DNA of 64,000 nucleotides from Gymnopilus junonius (lineage: Eukaryota > Basidiomycota > Agaricomycetes > Agaricales > Galerinaceae), in NCBI GenBank assembly GCA_015501075.1, contig JADNYJ010000068.1:1-64000 (forward strand). The letters are read 5' to 3'. The translations under genes and the position numbers were made by a program. Shown one piece after another: positions 46,244-59,300 of this stretch (the first letter of the stretch is position 1; the number at the start of each line of letters is the position of its first letter). Below the pieces are notes generated by a model. That model ran no database searches, was not told the DNA's origin, and saw only the letters and a list, made by a program, of their open reading frames with translations.

Positions 46244-47578
46244 ATGTCTTCAGTCAAGAACACCACTTCTATCTCCTTCACCGCCTCTGACCTTCCCAAA
46301 TTTGATGGTCATCATTACCGCCAATGGGTATCAAAGATGGAGGCCGTCATTCTCCATATGGATGTTAAAGGCACCCTTACTGCTCCTCCGGAGCAAGCAA
46401 TTAGGGAACCCACTTTTCCCACTGGCACTCATGCCACCAACACCACTCCTACCATCACACCAAGCCAGGGTGATATCATCCTGTACAACGCTCGCTTCTC
46501 TTGCTGGACTGCTGCCGAGGAAGTATACCACTGCAAATTGGAGAGCTACAACTCCAAGAATGCCAAGGTGCTCAGCCTTTTGGCCATGTGTCTCGATACT
46601 GGCATATGGGAACAGGTTAAAACCCTGTCTGCAGCTGCAGCGTGGGACTGGATCAAGACGAAGTACTCCAAGGAGATGTTTGTCAAGACCCTTGAGGACT
46701 TTAGGGTCCTTATGAATCTCAAGATCAATCTCTCCAATCCCAACCCCCAGCTCGCCAAATTCCATTACCACTACGGCCATCTCCCGCTTGCCGCAGAAGC
46801 AACGGGCTCCTCACAAATGGTACCCATGGTCTCTGAAGCCATGGCGTGCCTCATTCTGCTCATGAATCTTCCACTTGCCATGAATGTCACATCACAAGAA
46901 TCCATCTATCAGCGGATGATGGAAGATTTCACACGGCAATATACAGTGCCAGAAATGGCACTGAAAGACCTCTTTGATAGCATTCACACCACATGGGCTG
47001 CCCAATTTGGGCACCTTAAGCAGCACGAGCAACCCAAGCGCAGCACATTCTATGTGCCAAAGCAGCTCAACCTGCCTAAGGATAGCCGGCCCAGAAACCA
47101 ACAGGCTAACAACGCGAATGCACAGCATAATACTGCGATCAACAAAAGGTCCCGAACCTCGCCACTCGATCAGCAGAATGCTGGTAACCCCAGCAGTTTG
47201 CAGAAAAAGGAGTATCCTAAGAGGAAACCCCACCGCGCTGGCTTTAAGCCAAAGTCAGCATGCTTTGTTGAGGACTCCAATGAAGAGCCCTTCACGCTTG
47301 CATCGACGGTGCATTTCCCGCCACTGGAGAAATCGCGCCCAGCCCCCACTACTCATAATGTTATTGAGATTAGTGGACGAGGTACGATTACCTCTCACAA
47401 AGCTCGTGGAGGTGCCTGGAAGAACCCCACTCAGGGAATGGCACCATACCCCTCCTTTAGGAAATCTCAGGACCTTATGTCACGAATCGGGGTTACCCCG
47501 ACAATTGCCAACTCGAGTAGATTTGAGGAAGTCGCCCTCAATATGGGCGCAAGTAGGATGCGGAGAACGTGGGAATGA
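46244..47578 (+). CDS. Copia Gag polyprotein
   Basis: A 444-residue ORF opens MSSVKNTTSISFTASDLPKF, then DGHHYRQWVSKMEAVILHMD: the W-x-x-K/M-E pattern of Ty1/copia Gag N-termini (UBN2/DUF4219-like). A helical region with AAAAWDWIKTKYSKEMFVKT and further W/F positions follows. The C-terminal third is Asn/Gln/Pro/Lys-rich. I do not see a CCHC zinc knuckle, which many copia Gags carry at the C-terminus. A small ORF (47569-47850) continues in another frame, so the Gag-Pol junction is disrupted or uses frameshifting. Confidence 0.8.
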   Translation: MSSVKNTTSISFTASDLPKFDGHHYRQWVSKMEAVILHMDVKGTLTAPPEQAIREPTFPTGTHATNTTPTITPSQGDIILYNARFSCWTAAEEVYHCKLESYNSKNAKVLSLLAMCLDTGIWEQVKTLSAAAAWDWIKTKYSKEMFVKTLEDFRVLMNLKINLSNPNPQLAKFHYHYGHLPLAAEATGSSQMVPMVSEAMACLILLMNLPLAMNVTSQESIYQRMMEDFTRQYTVPEMALKDLFDSIHTTWAAQFGHLKQHEQPKRSTFYVPKQLNLPKDSRPRNQQANNANAQHNTAINKRSRTSPLDQQNAGNPSSLQKKEYPKRKPHRAGFKPKSACFVEDSNEEPFTLASTVHFPPLEKSRPAPTTHNVIEISGRGTITSHKARGGAWKNPTQGMAPYPSFRKSQDLMSRIGVTPTIANSSRFEEVALNMGASRMRRTWE

Positions 47579-50500
47579 GTAGCACTGTGCATATGCACAG
47601 TAGCACCACCACAGAGAATGTTGCATCAGGGTCATCGATGACGACCGAGATCTATAATGATCTCTTTGGTCCTGAGCCCTATCGGGCGCTGACCCCAGAT
47701 CCTTCTCAGATGGCAGTTGATTCTGAACTGCTTATGGCAGAAGATTGGAATCAGATGCATGGGGTAGTGTCACAAGGCGATCTCGCCTATGTGGATGATG
47801 ACGAGGAGTATATCTCCTTTGGGGAAGAAGACATGCGCCACCACCACTGATCGGTGAGTCCCTACATCTTGGATCACACTATATTGGTGCTGATGGCAAT
47901 ATCATCAATAAAACAGATCAACAGACCCAGGATGACATGTACAAGATAATGCGGGATTTGGACCCGATCTCCTATGAGGACAAGATAGAGCAGAATCATG
48001 GCAATTCAGTGCTCCTCCCTCATCTGGACTGGCAAGGATTCCCTTGTTCACATACTGACAAGATACTAACTGATCAACCCACAGGTATTAATATGCTGTA
48101 TGGGGTAGATAGTAAATTAAATTTATTTACTATCTATAATATATACATTGATCACATCATCTCTTGTGTGAACTGTAAGGGAAAGGAACATGAGAAAATG
48201 TTTGAGGAATGGCTTGTAGATTCTGGAGCATCCATCACTTTTCTGGACACATCTCTGATTCTCAGAACTTACCATGTTTCCAAACAAAGATAGACCAAGG
48301 TACAAACTGCAACGGCATCACCTTTGTCACTGGATATGGTACCATTTTATAAAAATGGAAGTTACCGATGGAAAAGATAATACTGTGATGCATGAAACAT
48401 TGTGACTTCATCCAGTATTCTACATGCCTGATGTGACTGTACTACTTCTGTCGATAGGTCAAATCCTCAGCGCAAACAATATTGTATTAGGTGATGCATG
48501 ATCACTTAATTTCATATCCAAAGAGAACAGCTGCACCATTTTAAATGCATTGCCTAGCATTCTCATCATGACACTATGTTTTGGGTTAAGTCGCAGATCA
48601 TCTCTGGAAAGAACTTGATCATGATGGAATTGGTACATGCTGAAGATTACGATCTATGGCATAGATGACTCGGACACCCTTCCACTCAAGTGTTCGAGAA
48701 GTTTAAGGCTAATTCTGAAAACTTCCCATCTATTAAAGTCCCGAAGGACACTGGCATATGCGAAGGTTGTGAAAGGAAAGATGCATTCATGCTCTTTCCC
48801 AGACAATGTCAAATGTGCAACCAGACCATTCCAGCGGATCCATTCAGACCTTAAGGAGTATCCGGTGACTTCATATCACTGTACAAATATTTCATTTCCT
48901 TTATTGATGATCACACATCAAATACTTGGGTCACGCTCCTCAAACAAAGAGTGATGTGAAAGACTACCAGGCAATTTTTAGCCATGGTAAAAACCAAGTA
49001 TAACCAAAGTGAAGAGTGGATGAGTGACAATGGCGGTGAATACATCGATAAGGAATACTTAGAATCCTTAAGGATCTTGGGATGAGATCCAAAGAAGGTA
49101 CCTCATCAGCCCCAAATGAATGGTTGAGCTGAACATTTCAATCGGACTTTAGATGAGAAAGCCGAGTCTATGCGCCTATTAGCCTGTCTTCCTGACAGCT
49201 GGTGGGAGTTTTGCGTGATACACGCAGTCTATTTATACAATAGAACTCCCATGCATCGACTCGACTGGAAATCTCCATTTGAATTAATCAATGGAGAAAA
49301 GCCTAATTTGTCACACCTATGAGTGTTAGGATGTGGGGCATATGTGTTCCTTCCAAAGGATACATGGGCAAATAAACTTTCACCCAAATCCAAGTTGATG
49401 ATATTCCTCGGATATCGTGGACATACTTCTAATATGATGTTCATGCGAAGCCCTAACAATGTTCTATTCATAGCTGCCATGGCGCTTTTTGATGAACATT
49501 TGTTTCCTAAATGCCAAAAGGCTAGAGTACTGCCGCTTACCCAAATATGTAAGTGCACCTCCCTGGAGGAACCTGTTTTGGAAGTGGAGGACAGTGATTC
49601 TCACAATGGTGATGAACCGTCCTATAGACCACCCCCAAATAATCCGTCAAGTGAGTCTGAGGAACCTCATGACAACGAGCTACCCAAGACTCCACCTCCC
49701 GAGTCACCAGCAGATACTCGTCCAAGTATGCCTTCTACTCCTAGGCAAGGACTGAGTTCTAATCTCCCACCACCTGCACCGCGGAAACCCCATGCCAGTC
49801 CATCAGGGGCAGCTGCCGGTGATGCTCCAAGAAGGAGCACTTGTGAGAGTAAAAGTACACAAAAAGAAGGGAATGTATACCCTCCTGGTACAGCCACCGA
49901 TAGAGATCACCAGCACAGATTAGACATAACTGGATCCACTCCAAATTTGTCTATGGCCTCTAGTGACCATGTGGCTGAGTACCCGTACAATCCCAATATG
50001 GGAGCAGAAGGGGGAGCACATTGGCATGCCTATTTACTTTCTAAGGCAATTTCTGATAGTGTGCTTCCAGATCCATTGAACGTCCGAAATTGGACTAGTA
50101 AAGATCTTAGATGGCTACCTGCTGATCAACAACAGGAATAGCATGAGGCTCAATTCGAAGAATTAGAGGCCCTTCATAAACAAAAGTTTATGAGCTCTCT
50201 GACCTACCTCCAGGCTGAAAGGCCATCAAAAATCATTGGGTTTTCGATATTAAGTCCGATGGACATAAAAAAGCCCATCTAGTTGCCAAGGGATTTTCCC
50301 AAATTGAAGGCCTAGACTATGACGAGATCTTCTCACTGGTTGTCTGGTTTGAGTCAGTCTGTACAATCTTAGCCTTAGCAGCTCTTGAGAAATGGGGAAT
50401 TGAGTCCCTTGACATCAAATCAGCCTTCCTATATGGGAAGCTTGACGAGGAGATATACATGGAACAGCCTGATGGCTTTACCATAAAGGGACAAGAGAAG

Positions 50501-51610
50501 AAAGTACTCCGTCTGCTCAAAGCAATCTATGGGCTAAAACAAGCTGCACATGCATGGTGGACTGAACTTGATCACTCCCTTAAAGAGCTCAGTTTCACAT
50601 GCCTATATGCCGATGCTGGCATATTTGTCACAAGACATAGTGATGGAACCCTTGTCATCATGTTGGCATATGTTGATGATATCATCATCACAGGTCCCAG
50701 TGCTGAATTAGTCCGACAAAAGAAGCAGCTCTTCATGACTGCATGGGAATGTCATGACTTAGGCATATGTCAGGAGTTTCTCCACATGCAAATCAGGTAC
50801 ATAAAAGGCAAGACCTATATTGATCAAATGCCATACCTTAATAAGATTCTTACATGCTTCGGAATGACAAATGCGAAAGCAGCACAAACTCCACTACCAC
50901 TGGGTATAAGCCAGAACCCTTTACAGGATGAGTTTGGCTTCACTTCAGTTGGAATATCAATTGGTGATCAGTTCCCTGCTATATTTGATGCTAGGAACAT
51001 GACCCAATATAGCCTTCACTGTCACACAGATGGCTAAGTTCGCTGCGAACCCATCTGATGAACATCTGAACCATGCTAAATATATTATGCACTATCTAGT
51101 CAGTACGTGCAATTATGCACTTGTGTTCGATGGAAACAGTGATAAGGCTTGTATGCCTACTGTGATGCCTCATACAGTGATGATAGAACAGAGCCTGATC
51201 ACAAATGCGATCTATGCAGGGATACTTCTTTTCCCTCACTAGCGGGAGTATCAAATGGCACTCCAAAATGCAGACTCTAGTATCAACGTCATCCACCATG
51301 GCAGAATACATGGCACTCTCTGACTGTGCATGTGACTGTGCATGGTTTAAGATTCTATTCGAAGAACTCGGGATGTCAATCCCATACGTTCCCTTATATG
51401 GAGATAGTCATGGAGCTATTTTTAACTCGCAAAATCCCGTCACCCAAAAAGGGATAAAGCACATTGAAATATGCTACCACTATATCTGGGAACATCAAAA
51501 TAGAGCACGTCCCTATGGACAAAAATGTTGCTGATATGTTCACCAAGAATCTAGGCCCTACCCTGTTTCTTAAACATAGACAGGCTCTAGGCATAGAGTT
51601 CTATCCCTTA
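47569..51610 (+). pseudogene. Copia Pol region, multiply interrupted
   Basis: In order: protease active-site block EEWLVDSGASITFLDT at about 48207; an integrase region about 48640-49470 with several stops (IHSDLKEYPVTS, then SLLINGEKPN-like and KLMIFLGYRGHTSNMMFM pieces); a Pro/Ser-rich linker about 49560-49970; reverse transcriptase at about 50200-50900 including LDIKSAFLYGKLDEEIYMEQ, AIYGLKQAAHAWW and the catalytic MLAYVDDIIITG; and RNase H at about 51260-51470 (STMAEYMALSDCACDCAWFK). Stops and shifts separate the blocks, so the copy is dead, though the RT active site is intact. Confidence 0.88.
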
Positions 51611-51668
51611 GAATAGAATACTGACACATCATGTCAGAACAAGTATGTGCGCTAATGCGGCACTACTT

Positions 51669-51677
51669 GAGGGGGAG
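51669..51677 (+). other. Polypurine tract
   Basis: GAGGGGGAG lies immediately before the 3' LTR, the expected start site for plus-strand DNA synthesis. Confidence 0.8.
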
Positions 51678-52079
51678 TGTTGACATGATAAGTGTCCATG
51701 TGACTACATCACATGACTCACATGACACGTGTGATCAGATGCATCTATATGCGACTAGATCCAGTGATGACATAGTATCACAGGCATCTTATATGACTAA
51801 AACATGTGATCACTTAGTGAGCGTATTACTCATCTTATGAGTAGATATTAGTAATTACATAGTAATTAGCTGAGTAATTGCCTTATGCATTACTCATACA
51901 TAGTTAGTCACTGCATGTCCTGTAGGTATATAAGGATGTTCTAAAACAGCATCCTAATCCAAGTCATTTGCACTTCTAAGTAGTAGCCTAAGTAGTCACC
52001 TTAGCACTAGCCTCTCACAACCCAGGTAAGCTAGTAGCTACAACGATACTATGCAGAGCACACTAGTTGCTGCTCAATA
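51678..52079 (+). repeat. 3' LTR of the copia element
   Basis: A direct copy of the 5' LTR without the MITE. It differs by scattered substitutions (for example CAGGCATCTT against CAGTCATCTT), so the insertion is not brand new. Confidence 0.85.
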
Positions 52080-52080
52080 C

Positions 52081-52686
52081 AGAAAGGAAGATAGGCCATC
52101 TACAGTCAAGTACCGTGAAGATGATGGAGGAGGTTATATGGCCACATTGGAAGTCACCCATCAACTTCACTGTCTGGTATGAATGAATAATTTGGAGATC
52201 AGTGAATTGAATGTTAAATTGATGCTTCAGAATATGCTCAGAAAGTATCTTCACTTGGATTACTGTGGAAAAGTTGATGAATTCTTCAGCAAATCAAAGC
52301 CACAGACAGTTCAAAATCACCTTGGTAAGCCATGAGCTCTAAGTCATAAAGTGTCGGCCCCAAAAAAAGTAACATCCTTCATTGATTTTTCTTTTCAGAG
52401 CACTGCATCGATAACCTTAGGCAATACATGACATGTCAAGCCGATACGGCAATAATTACTTTCAAATGGGTCAGGTAACTCGTTAATGTGGATATTATAT
52501 ATTTTAAAAGACATTGACATCACACATTTCAGGGGATTTAGCGGTGAATATCCCGACTTCAACATGAAGCATCAATGCAGATACTTTGAGAAAATTATAG
52601 CATGGCAGAAGGATCGCGGAGTTCACGTACCAGCCAGTCATGTTCAACGGCTGGAGGGTGAAGTGGACATGCTGTACCCCCCATAA
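52081..52686 (+). pseudogene. C-terminal part of a UstYa/DUF3328-family protein, 5' end cut off by the copia element
   Basis: Exons about 52081..52176, 52231..52324, 52399..52474 and 52533..52686 join in frame. The two hallmark motifs of the family are both present: GGGYMATLEVTHQLHCL, and EHCIDNLRQYMTCQADTAII (HxxHC and (E)HCxDxLRQxxxCxxD), followed by a Trp-containing C-terminus (FKWVRGFSGEYPDF) and a normal stop. UstYa-type proteins are membrane-anchored oxidases used in fungal ribosomal-peptide (ustiloxin/cyclochlorotine-like) and other secondary-metabolite pathways. The N-terminal half, with the membrane anchor, is missing because sequence 5' of codon GAAAGG is the copia LTR. Motifs are preserved, so the interruption may be recent. 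Confidence 0.82.
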
Positions 52687-53396
52687 TCATCCTATGTTTC
52701 AGAAAGCCATGAGAACATACATTCAAATCAGGTCGATTTTGATGAAATGCTTCACCAGAATTATTAAGCTTTGATATGATGACTGTCTGCGCTCGTCGTG
52801 AGCCATTTCAAAATTTGTCTTCAAGGCGAGGAGGTTCAAGTTGAAATTAAAAATAATTTCAAAGTGGGCGGTCCGGTGATACAACTCGCCGGTTCAGCTT
52901 GGGTCACAAATACAGTCACACTTCCTTCGGCTGCCCTCGATGGTCGTCTTTGCCCTCCACACCTCACTATGACATACTTATTGCTTGACAACGTGTACTA
53001 TTCAAAGGGCCACAATAGAGTGTAGATTCTGAATGTTCAGATGGATGATACCAGGCACGAATTCCTCTTATCAACTAGTAACGCTCAGAACCTAAGAACT
53101 CTAAAACTATATCTGTACAGGACCCAGGTTTGCCGTCTCTTGGTGTCTCGGACTAGTTCGAACTTTAAATGGTTTGTTACCCACACAAAAGCCACTGCAA
53201 CAATCCATGTTTTTTTTTCCGCAATGTCCGTCTCAGCAAAAGAGACGGTGCTTGGAGTTGATGAGGGCCTTCGGTATCAAACCTTTGGAGGCTTCTTCGG
53301 CCACGACGTTGGATAGAAGCAAGCTAAGCGCCCATGCTTATCGATAGCGAATCGAACAATCGATCCTCTCACGCTCCTTGGGTCTTGACCACTGCC
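52687..53396. other. Intergenic stretch; no supported gene
   Basis: ORFs at 52798-53025 and 53041-53316 have no recognisable motif and no exon partners. The last part should be the promoter and leader of the giant helicase gene. Confidence 0.4.
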
Positions 53397-56300
53397 ATGG
53401 CCGCCAATGACCAGCGCAGTGCACGACTCAACCGGCTCTTAGACTCCGTCTTGAAAGGCAAAACCGCCCTAGAAACTCCAACTCAGTGCAAGCAATTCAT
53501 TGAGGCCATATCTATATATCCTGATCCCCCGCGTTGCGTCGAAAACATCATCAGCAGCCAGCATGGTATCACGTCCATCCAAACCGCTATCCGCAGCGAC
53601 ATTTCTGTCAACGGGCTGAATGAGCAGGCTGTGAAGTTCCTTTCGTATATCCAGGACTCTGCGATCAAGACTATCAGCGGCGGCCAATTCCTTACGCTGA
53701 TTCTCAATGCCGTTGCCGAGTCTTCAGCCTTTTGGACGGCTTTTGCTTCTGCATTCAAGGAGAGAAAGCTCACCGAAGCTGGTCAGAAGTGTTTTGCCTG
53801 GACCCTCCTCCAACTTCTCCAGATTCCCAGCGAAACTGCATCACCATATCTCAGCCTCGCCAAAGAAGTTGAACCACTTCTTATCGGGTCACATTACATC
53901 GATGTTCGGAATTTGGGTCAGAAAATCAAGCATACGGTTTCAATCTCTTCTTCATCGTCTTCCGTCAAAGCAGCGGAGGATGGTATTATGCCAGGCGGTC
54001 GACACGACAATGACTTTGTCGATTTCCGTGAGATCGCCATCTTACCCACTGCCGATGAGCTGGCGTCCAGGGAAAAACCTTTCTTACGCACAAGTTCAGC
54101 GTTGGAAGATCCGAAGACGGAAGAGATGAGGGAGTCGTTATACCTTGATAATCAGTACCGTTTGTTGCGAGAGGATATGATTCACGAGATGAGAGAAGAG
54201 CTTCAGATCGCTCTTGGCCCATCACGAGGCAAAAAGCATCGCGGCTTCGTTGTCGATAACCTGCGACTCGTCAATTGCGATTTGGGAACACCAGCTCGCC
54301 GTAACAAGTGGTCCCTGATCCTGGAGGCCGAACGCGAATTCCCTCAATTCTATAAAATGAAGCCACAAAAACAGAAGGATTACCTCAAAGACCACCCTCG
54401 CTTCCTCAAGCACCTTTCACTCACTTGTCTCATCAGTGACGGTGAAGCTCTGGCCTTCCCGACTCTTCGCCGCGAGGAAGACCTGCTAATAAGGGCCAAG
54501 CCGCAGATCATGCTCGAATTGGATGGTGAAATGGCGATCCAGAAACTTCTTCTGAGACTGAAGTCTGCGACGCACGTAAAGCTCATCCAGATTGACGTTG
54601 CAGTATTTGCTTACGAACCGATTCTTAATGCCTTGAAGAGCATGAGGGTCCTTCCGCTCTCTGCTGAGCTTTTGTTTTGGAAGGAAGGGATGTCGCCTGG
54701 TCGATTAGCACTTTCGGGCACTCTCAAGACTGTCGTTGAACGTGTACAAAGCAGCTCTGGAATAGATGTTGGAAAGCTTCTTTCTTTGGATAAAGCTATC
54801 ATCCTTGACCCTGCGCAGGAAAGGTCTCTTATAAGTGGACTGACGCAAAGTGTCTCCATCATCCAAGGTCCACCTGGTACGTTTTTTTCATGCTAGACCC
54901 TTGGTGATTATTAAAAATCTGATCTTGGGCATCAAGGAACTGGAAAATCCTTCATTGGCGCATTGCTGGCCAAATTCATATACGACTTTTCCGACCTTAA
55001 AATTCTTGTTGTCTGTTATACCAATCACGCACTTGACCAATTTTTGGAGGACCTTCTTAACGTTTCTATACCTTCCAAATCTATGGTTCGCATTGGCGGC
55101 AAGTCGACACCACGCACGGAGCCAATGTTACTTCAGAACCAGAAAAGCGACTTCCGCTTCACGCGTGGTGACCATGCTATAATCGACGTCTTCAAGAGCG
55201 AGATCGAAACTCGAGCCAACAGTCTGACATATGCATTTAACCAATATCTCCGGTCCTCAACTGGTGACGCCGAACTTATGAGCTACCTCGAATTCGAAGA
55301 AGAGGGTTTCTATAATGCTTTTCAAGTTCCCAGATCTGATGATGGGATGATGATGGTCGGCAAAAAGGGGCGTGCAGTGGATGAGTTTTACTTGATCAAC
55401 CAATGGCGACAAAATTTCAATCCTGGAATCTTTCGTGACGCACCTAACGTCCGGAATGCGCAGGAAATCTGGTCAATGTCAAACGATTCTAGACATGCTC
55501 TGATCAACCAATGGGTCGAGAAACTCAACAAGGAGCATGTGGAAGGACTGTACGAGACGGTATCTAAGTACAACAAGATAGTGGAAGCACTAGCGAGAAA
55601 GTTTCAAGAGAGAGATGGTTATGTTCTGAAGAGCAGAAGAATCATTGGGTGTACGACAACCGCTGCGGCAAAGTATACTCACAGTATTCATGAGGCTGCT
55701 CCAGACGTCATACTGGTTGAAGAAGCTGGAGAAATTTTGGAAAGCCATGTCATCACTGCTCTGGGGCGCGCTGCGAAGCAACTCATTCTCATCGGCGACC
55801 ACAAGTACGTTTCTATCTATTCATCCACTTCCCTCTAATTTACTGATGCTATTTACGTAGGCAGTTGCGTCCAAAGGTCAACAACTTTGAACTGACTGTC
55901 GAGAAAGGGGAAGGGTATGACCTCAACAGGTCGCTCTTTGAACGCCTAGTACTGAAGGGTTATCCGCATGACACTCTCATTTCCCAACATCGAATGCGAC
56001 CTGAAATCTCTTCCATGGTCCGCCATCTCACTTACCCTGACCTTGAAGATGCTCCAAAGACGAAGGGCCGCCCTGATCTCCGTGGGGTACAGGATAATGT
56101 AATCTTCATCAACCATGATCAACCCGAAGATGAATTAGTCGGTGTTGCCGACATGCGGGATATGGGGTCGAAGTCGTCGAAACAAAATCTTTACGAAGCA
56201 AGGATGGTCCTCAAAATTGTGAAATACATGGCTCAGCAGGGATACGGAACGGACAAGATGGTTGTCTTGACACCGTATCTAGGCCAGTTACGCAAGCTGC

Positions 56301-59300
56301 AGGATGAGCTCAGAGCAGAGACTGATCCAGTACTGAACGACCTTGATTCCTATGATCTTATTCGTGCTGGCCTTCTTACTCAAGGAGCTGCTAAAACAGC
56401 GAAACGGAAATTGAGGCTTGCTACTATTGGTAACTTTTTTTTTGTATTCTGCTTCTGTTATGTGAGTCTGAAGATTTCGACAGATAATTACCAGGGCGAA
56501 GAGAGCGATATTGTCATAGCCTCCTTGACGAGGAGCAATACCAGCAACGACATTGGCTTCATGATAGCACCCGAACGTCTCAACGTACTCCTCTCACGTG
56601 CCCGAAATGGCCTGATCATGATTGGCAATTCCAACACGTTCACAAAATCCAAGAGGGGCGGCACACTGTGGCAGAAGTTCTTTGCGCACATTAAAAGCCA
56701 TGTCTACGATGGTTTTCCGGCCAAGTGTGAACAGCATCCTCAGCGCAAAGTCCTGCTGTCATCTGAGGTGCAGTTCGAGCAGCATTGTCCAGATGGTGGT
56801 TGTTCCGAACCTTGGTACGTGTTATGTCCTGGACATTTAGGTTGTATCCATCCCTTACATTACTCACAGCGGAACAACCTTGAGTTGTGGCCTCCATAAA
56901 TGCCCTTCGAAGTGCCATCAGTTGTACGATCATTCCAAGATGCAATGTCAAGAGATCGTAAACATGACGTGTCCCAAAGGCCATGACCGGTCTAAGAAAT
57001 GCTTTCAACCATTCCTTCCCGATTGCAAGAAATGCGACAGGGAAGCCAAAGCTGCAGAGGCCAAGCGTCAGAAGGAGTTCGAGAGGCAGAAGAAGCGTGA
57101 GGAAGAGGAGGCAGAGCATTTGCGGAAGAAGAAAGAGATCGAGGATAAGATAACGGAACAACAGCAGCTCCGCCGAGACATGCAGGTAAAGGAAGAACGG
57201 CAGAACGAGATTCAGCAGAAGCAGGCTGATTTGGAGGAAATGAAGACGATGAACACCTTACCTCGTCCGACATCGGCTGTCAATGTGCCGTTGTCCCAAG
57301 CTCCAGGTCCCTCATCTGCGGCATCCACTAGCATCCCTTCTTTCAACCCTTCACCCCCTGCTTCTTCATCACAGTCAGTTCCTCCATCACAAACCACACC
57401 GGCAGCGGCGGCGGCTAGTCCTCAGCCTGCTCCAGTTCCAAAGCCTGATGGCCTCAAGACGTCTGCGACACCTGGGACTCTGTCTCCGTCCGAAAATAAC
57501 TGGCAACGAAAAAAGACGATTGAAGGCACCGTCAATCCTTCGGTTGATGCAATAATGGACATGACTGGTCTTGAGGATGTTAAAGCTCAAGTGCTCAAGA
57601 TTCTTGATAAAATAGAGGTTAGGCGTCGTCAAGGAACCCCTTTCGATAAAGACCGGTATAATGTCACCCTCCTAGGAAACCCAGGGACAGGTATGCTCCG
57701 CTCCACAGTCAATCTCTCACATTCTTACAATATAACCTCCAGGAAAGACCACAGTGGCAAGGCATTACGCCAAGTTCCTTGCTTCTGTAGATGCTCTCCC
57801 GGGAAATGCATTTGAGGAGACGACTGGATCACGGCTCGCCGATGACGGTGTGAAAGGTGCAAAGGCATTGCTCGAGAAGGTCATCAACTCTGGCGGAGGT
57901 GCAATATTTGTTGACGAAGCTTACCAGCTCGCTGCCCAGCACAACATTCAGGGATCTCAAGTACTCGATTTCCTCCTCGCGGAGATGGAAAACAATGTCG
58001 GAAAAGTTGTGTTCATTCTCGCCGGCTACAACAAACAGATGGAAAAGTTCTTTGAACACAATCCAGGTCTTCCAAGTCGAGTTCCATATCGGTTTCAATT
58101 CAATGATTACAGCGATGACGAACTTCGCCTGATGCTGGAGAAGTCACTTCATCGCAGATTCAATGGGCGTATGAAGGTGGAAGATGGCATCCATGGCCTT
58201 TATGGTAGAATTGCAGTTCGCCGCCTAGGCCGTGGTCGAGGTCGCGATGGCTTTGGCAACGCCCGGGCTTTAGAGAACTTACTTCAAACTATACTGGATA
58301 GACAAGCATCGAGGCTCGCTAAGGAGCGCAGAGGGACCTCCCGACCTGACGATTTCTTACTCACCAAGGAGGATCTTATCGGGCCTGATCCTTCGCAAGC
58401 TATCTTGGAAAGCGGGAGTTGGAAGAGTCTTCAGAAACTCATCGGCCTTCTGTCCGTCAAGCGCTCCGTACAGGACCTTTATGACATGATCAAAATGAAC
58501 TATAACCGCGAATTGAAGGAGCAAGAGCCGATGGCAGTTTCTCTGAACCGCACCTTCATAGGTTCTCCTGGGACAGGAAAAACGACCGTTGCCAAGCTAT
58601 ATGGGAGGATTCTGGCGGACCTTGGCTTGCTGAGTAATGGGGAAGGTGCGAAATCTCGATGTCCTTATCATATGAAACTAACCGTGTCGCAGTGGTAATA
58701 AAAAACCCCGCAGATTTTGTTGGAAATGTTTTGGGAGCATCAGAAAGCAACACCAAAGCCATCCTCGCGAGCACGGTTGGTAAAGTCTTGATCATTGACG
58801 AGGTAAGACTATGTCATTTAGAAGTCGACCTCTTCTGTGAGCTGACCCCTCTCTAGGCATATATGCTTTACGGAGGTGGTGCAACTGGCCAAACCAATGA
58901 CCCATACAAAACTGCTGTCATCGACACATTGGTAGCAGAAGTGCAAAGCACTCTGGGCGAGGACCGTTGTGTTCTCCTTTTGGGTTACGAAAAGGAAATG
59001 AGAGAAATGTTTCAGGTATGTAAGGAACTTGCCTTATGTCGTTCAAGGTACTAAGTTTATATATTAGAATGTGAACCCAGGTAGATGTCCTTTGAGATGT
59101 ATGATCCAAGTTGCTCATTATCGATTCAAGGTCTCAGCCGACGCTTTGCAATCGAGGACGCCTTTAAATTTGAGGACTTCACTTCCGACGAGCTGCTGCA
59201 AATCCTCAATCTTAAATTGGCCCAACAGGACCTTGACGCTACTCAAGAAGCTAAGAAGGTCGCGGTGGACGTCCTGGAAAGATCCAGTTAGTATTTGGTA

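Larger units (their letters stand above)
45135..52079 (+). mobile_element. Ty1/copia LTR retrotransposon, decayed pol
   Basis: Two LTRs in direct orientation (45135-45808 and 51678-52079) begin TGTTGACATGATAAGTGTCC and share most of their sequence. A tRNA-iMet-internal primer site follows the 5' LTR and a GAGGGGGAG polypurine tract precedes the 3' LTR. Gag (46244-47578) is open; pol is split by stops and frame changes. Order Gag, protease, integrase, reverse transcriptase, RNase H is that of Ty1/copia. Not autonomous now. No clear 5-bp target duplication: TTTGA precedes the element and CAGAA follows it. Confidence 0.92.

Noticed and set aside
46331..46780. Minus-strand 149-residue ORF within Gag
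   Set aside because: Shadow of the Gag frame.
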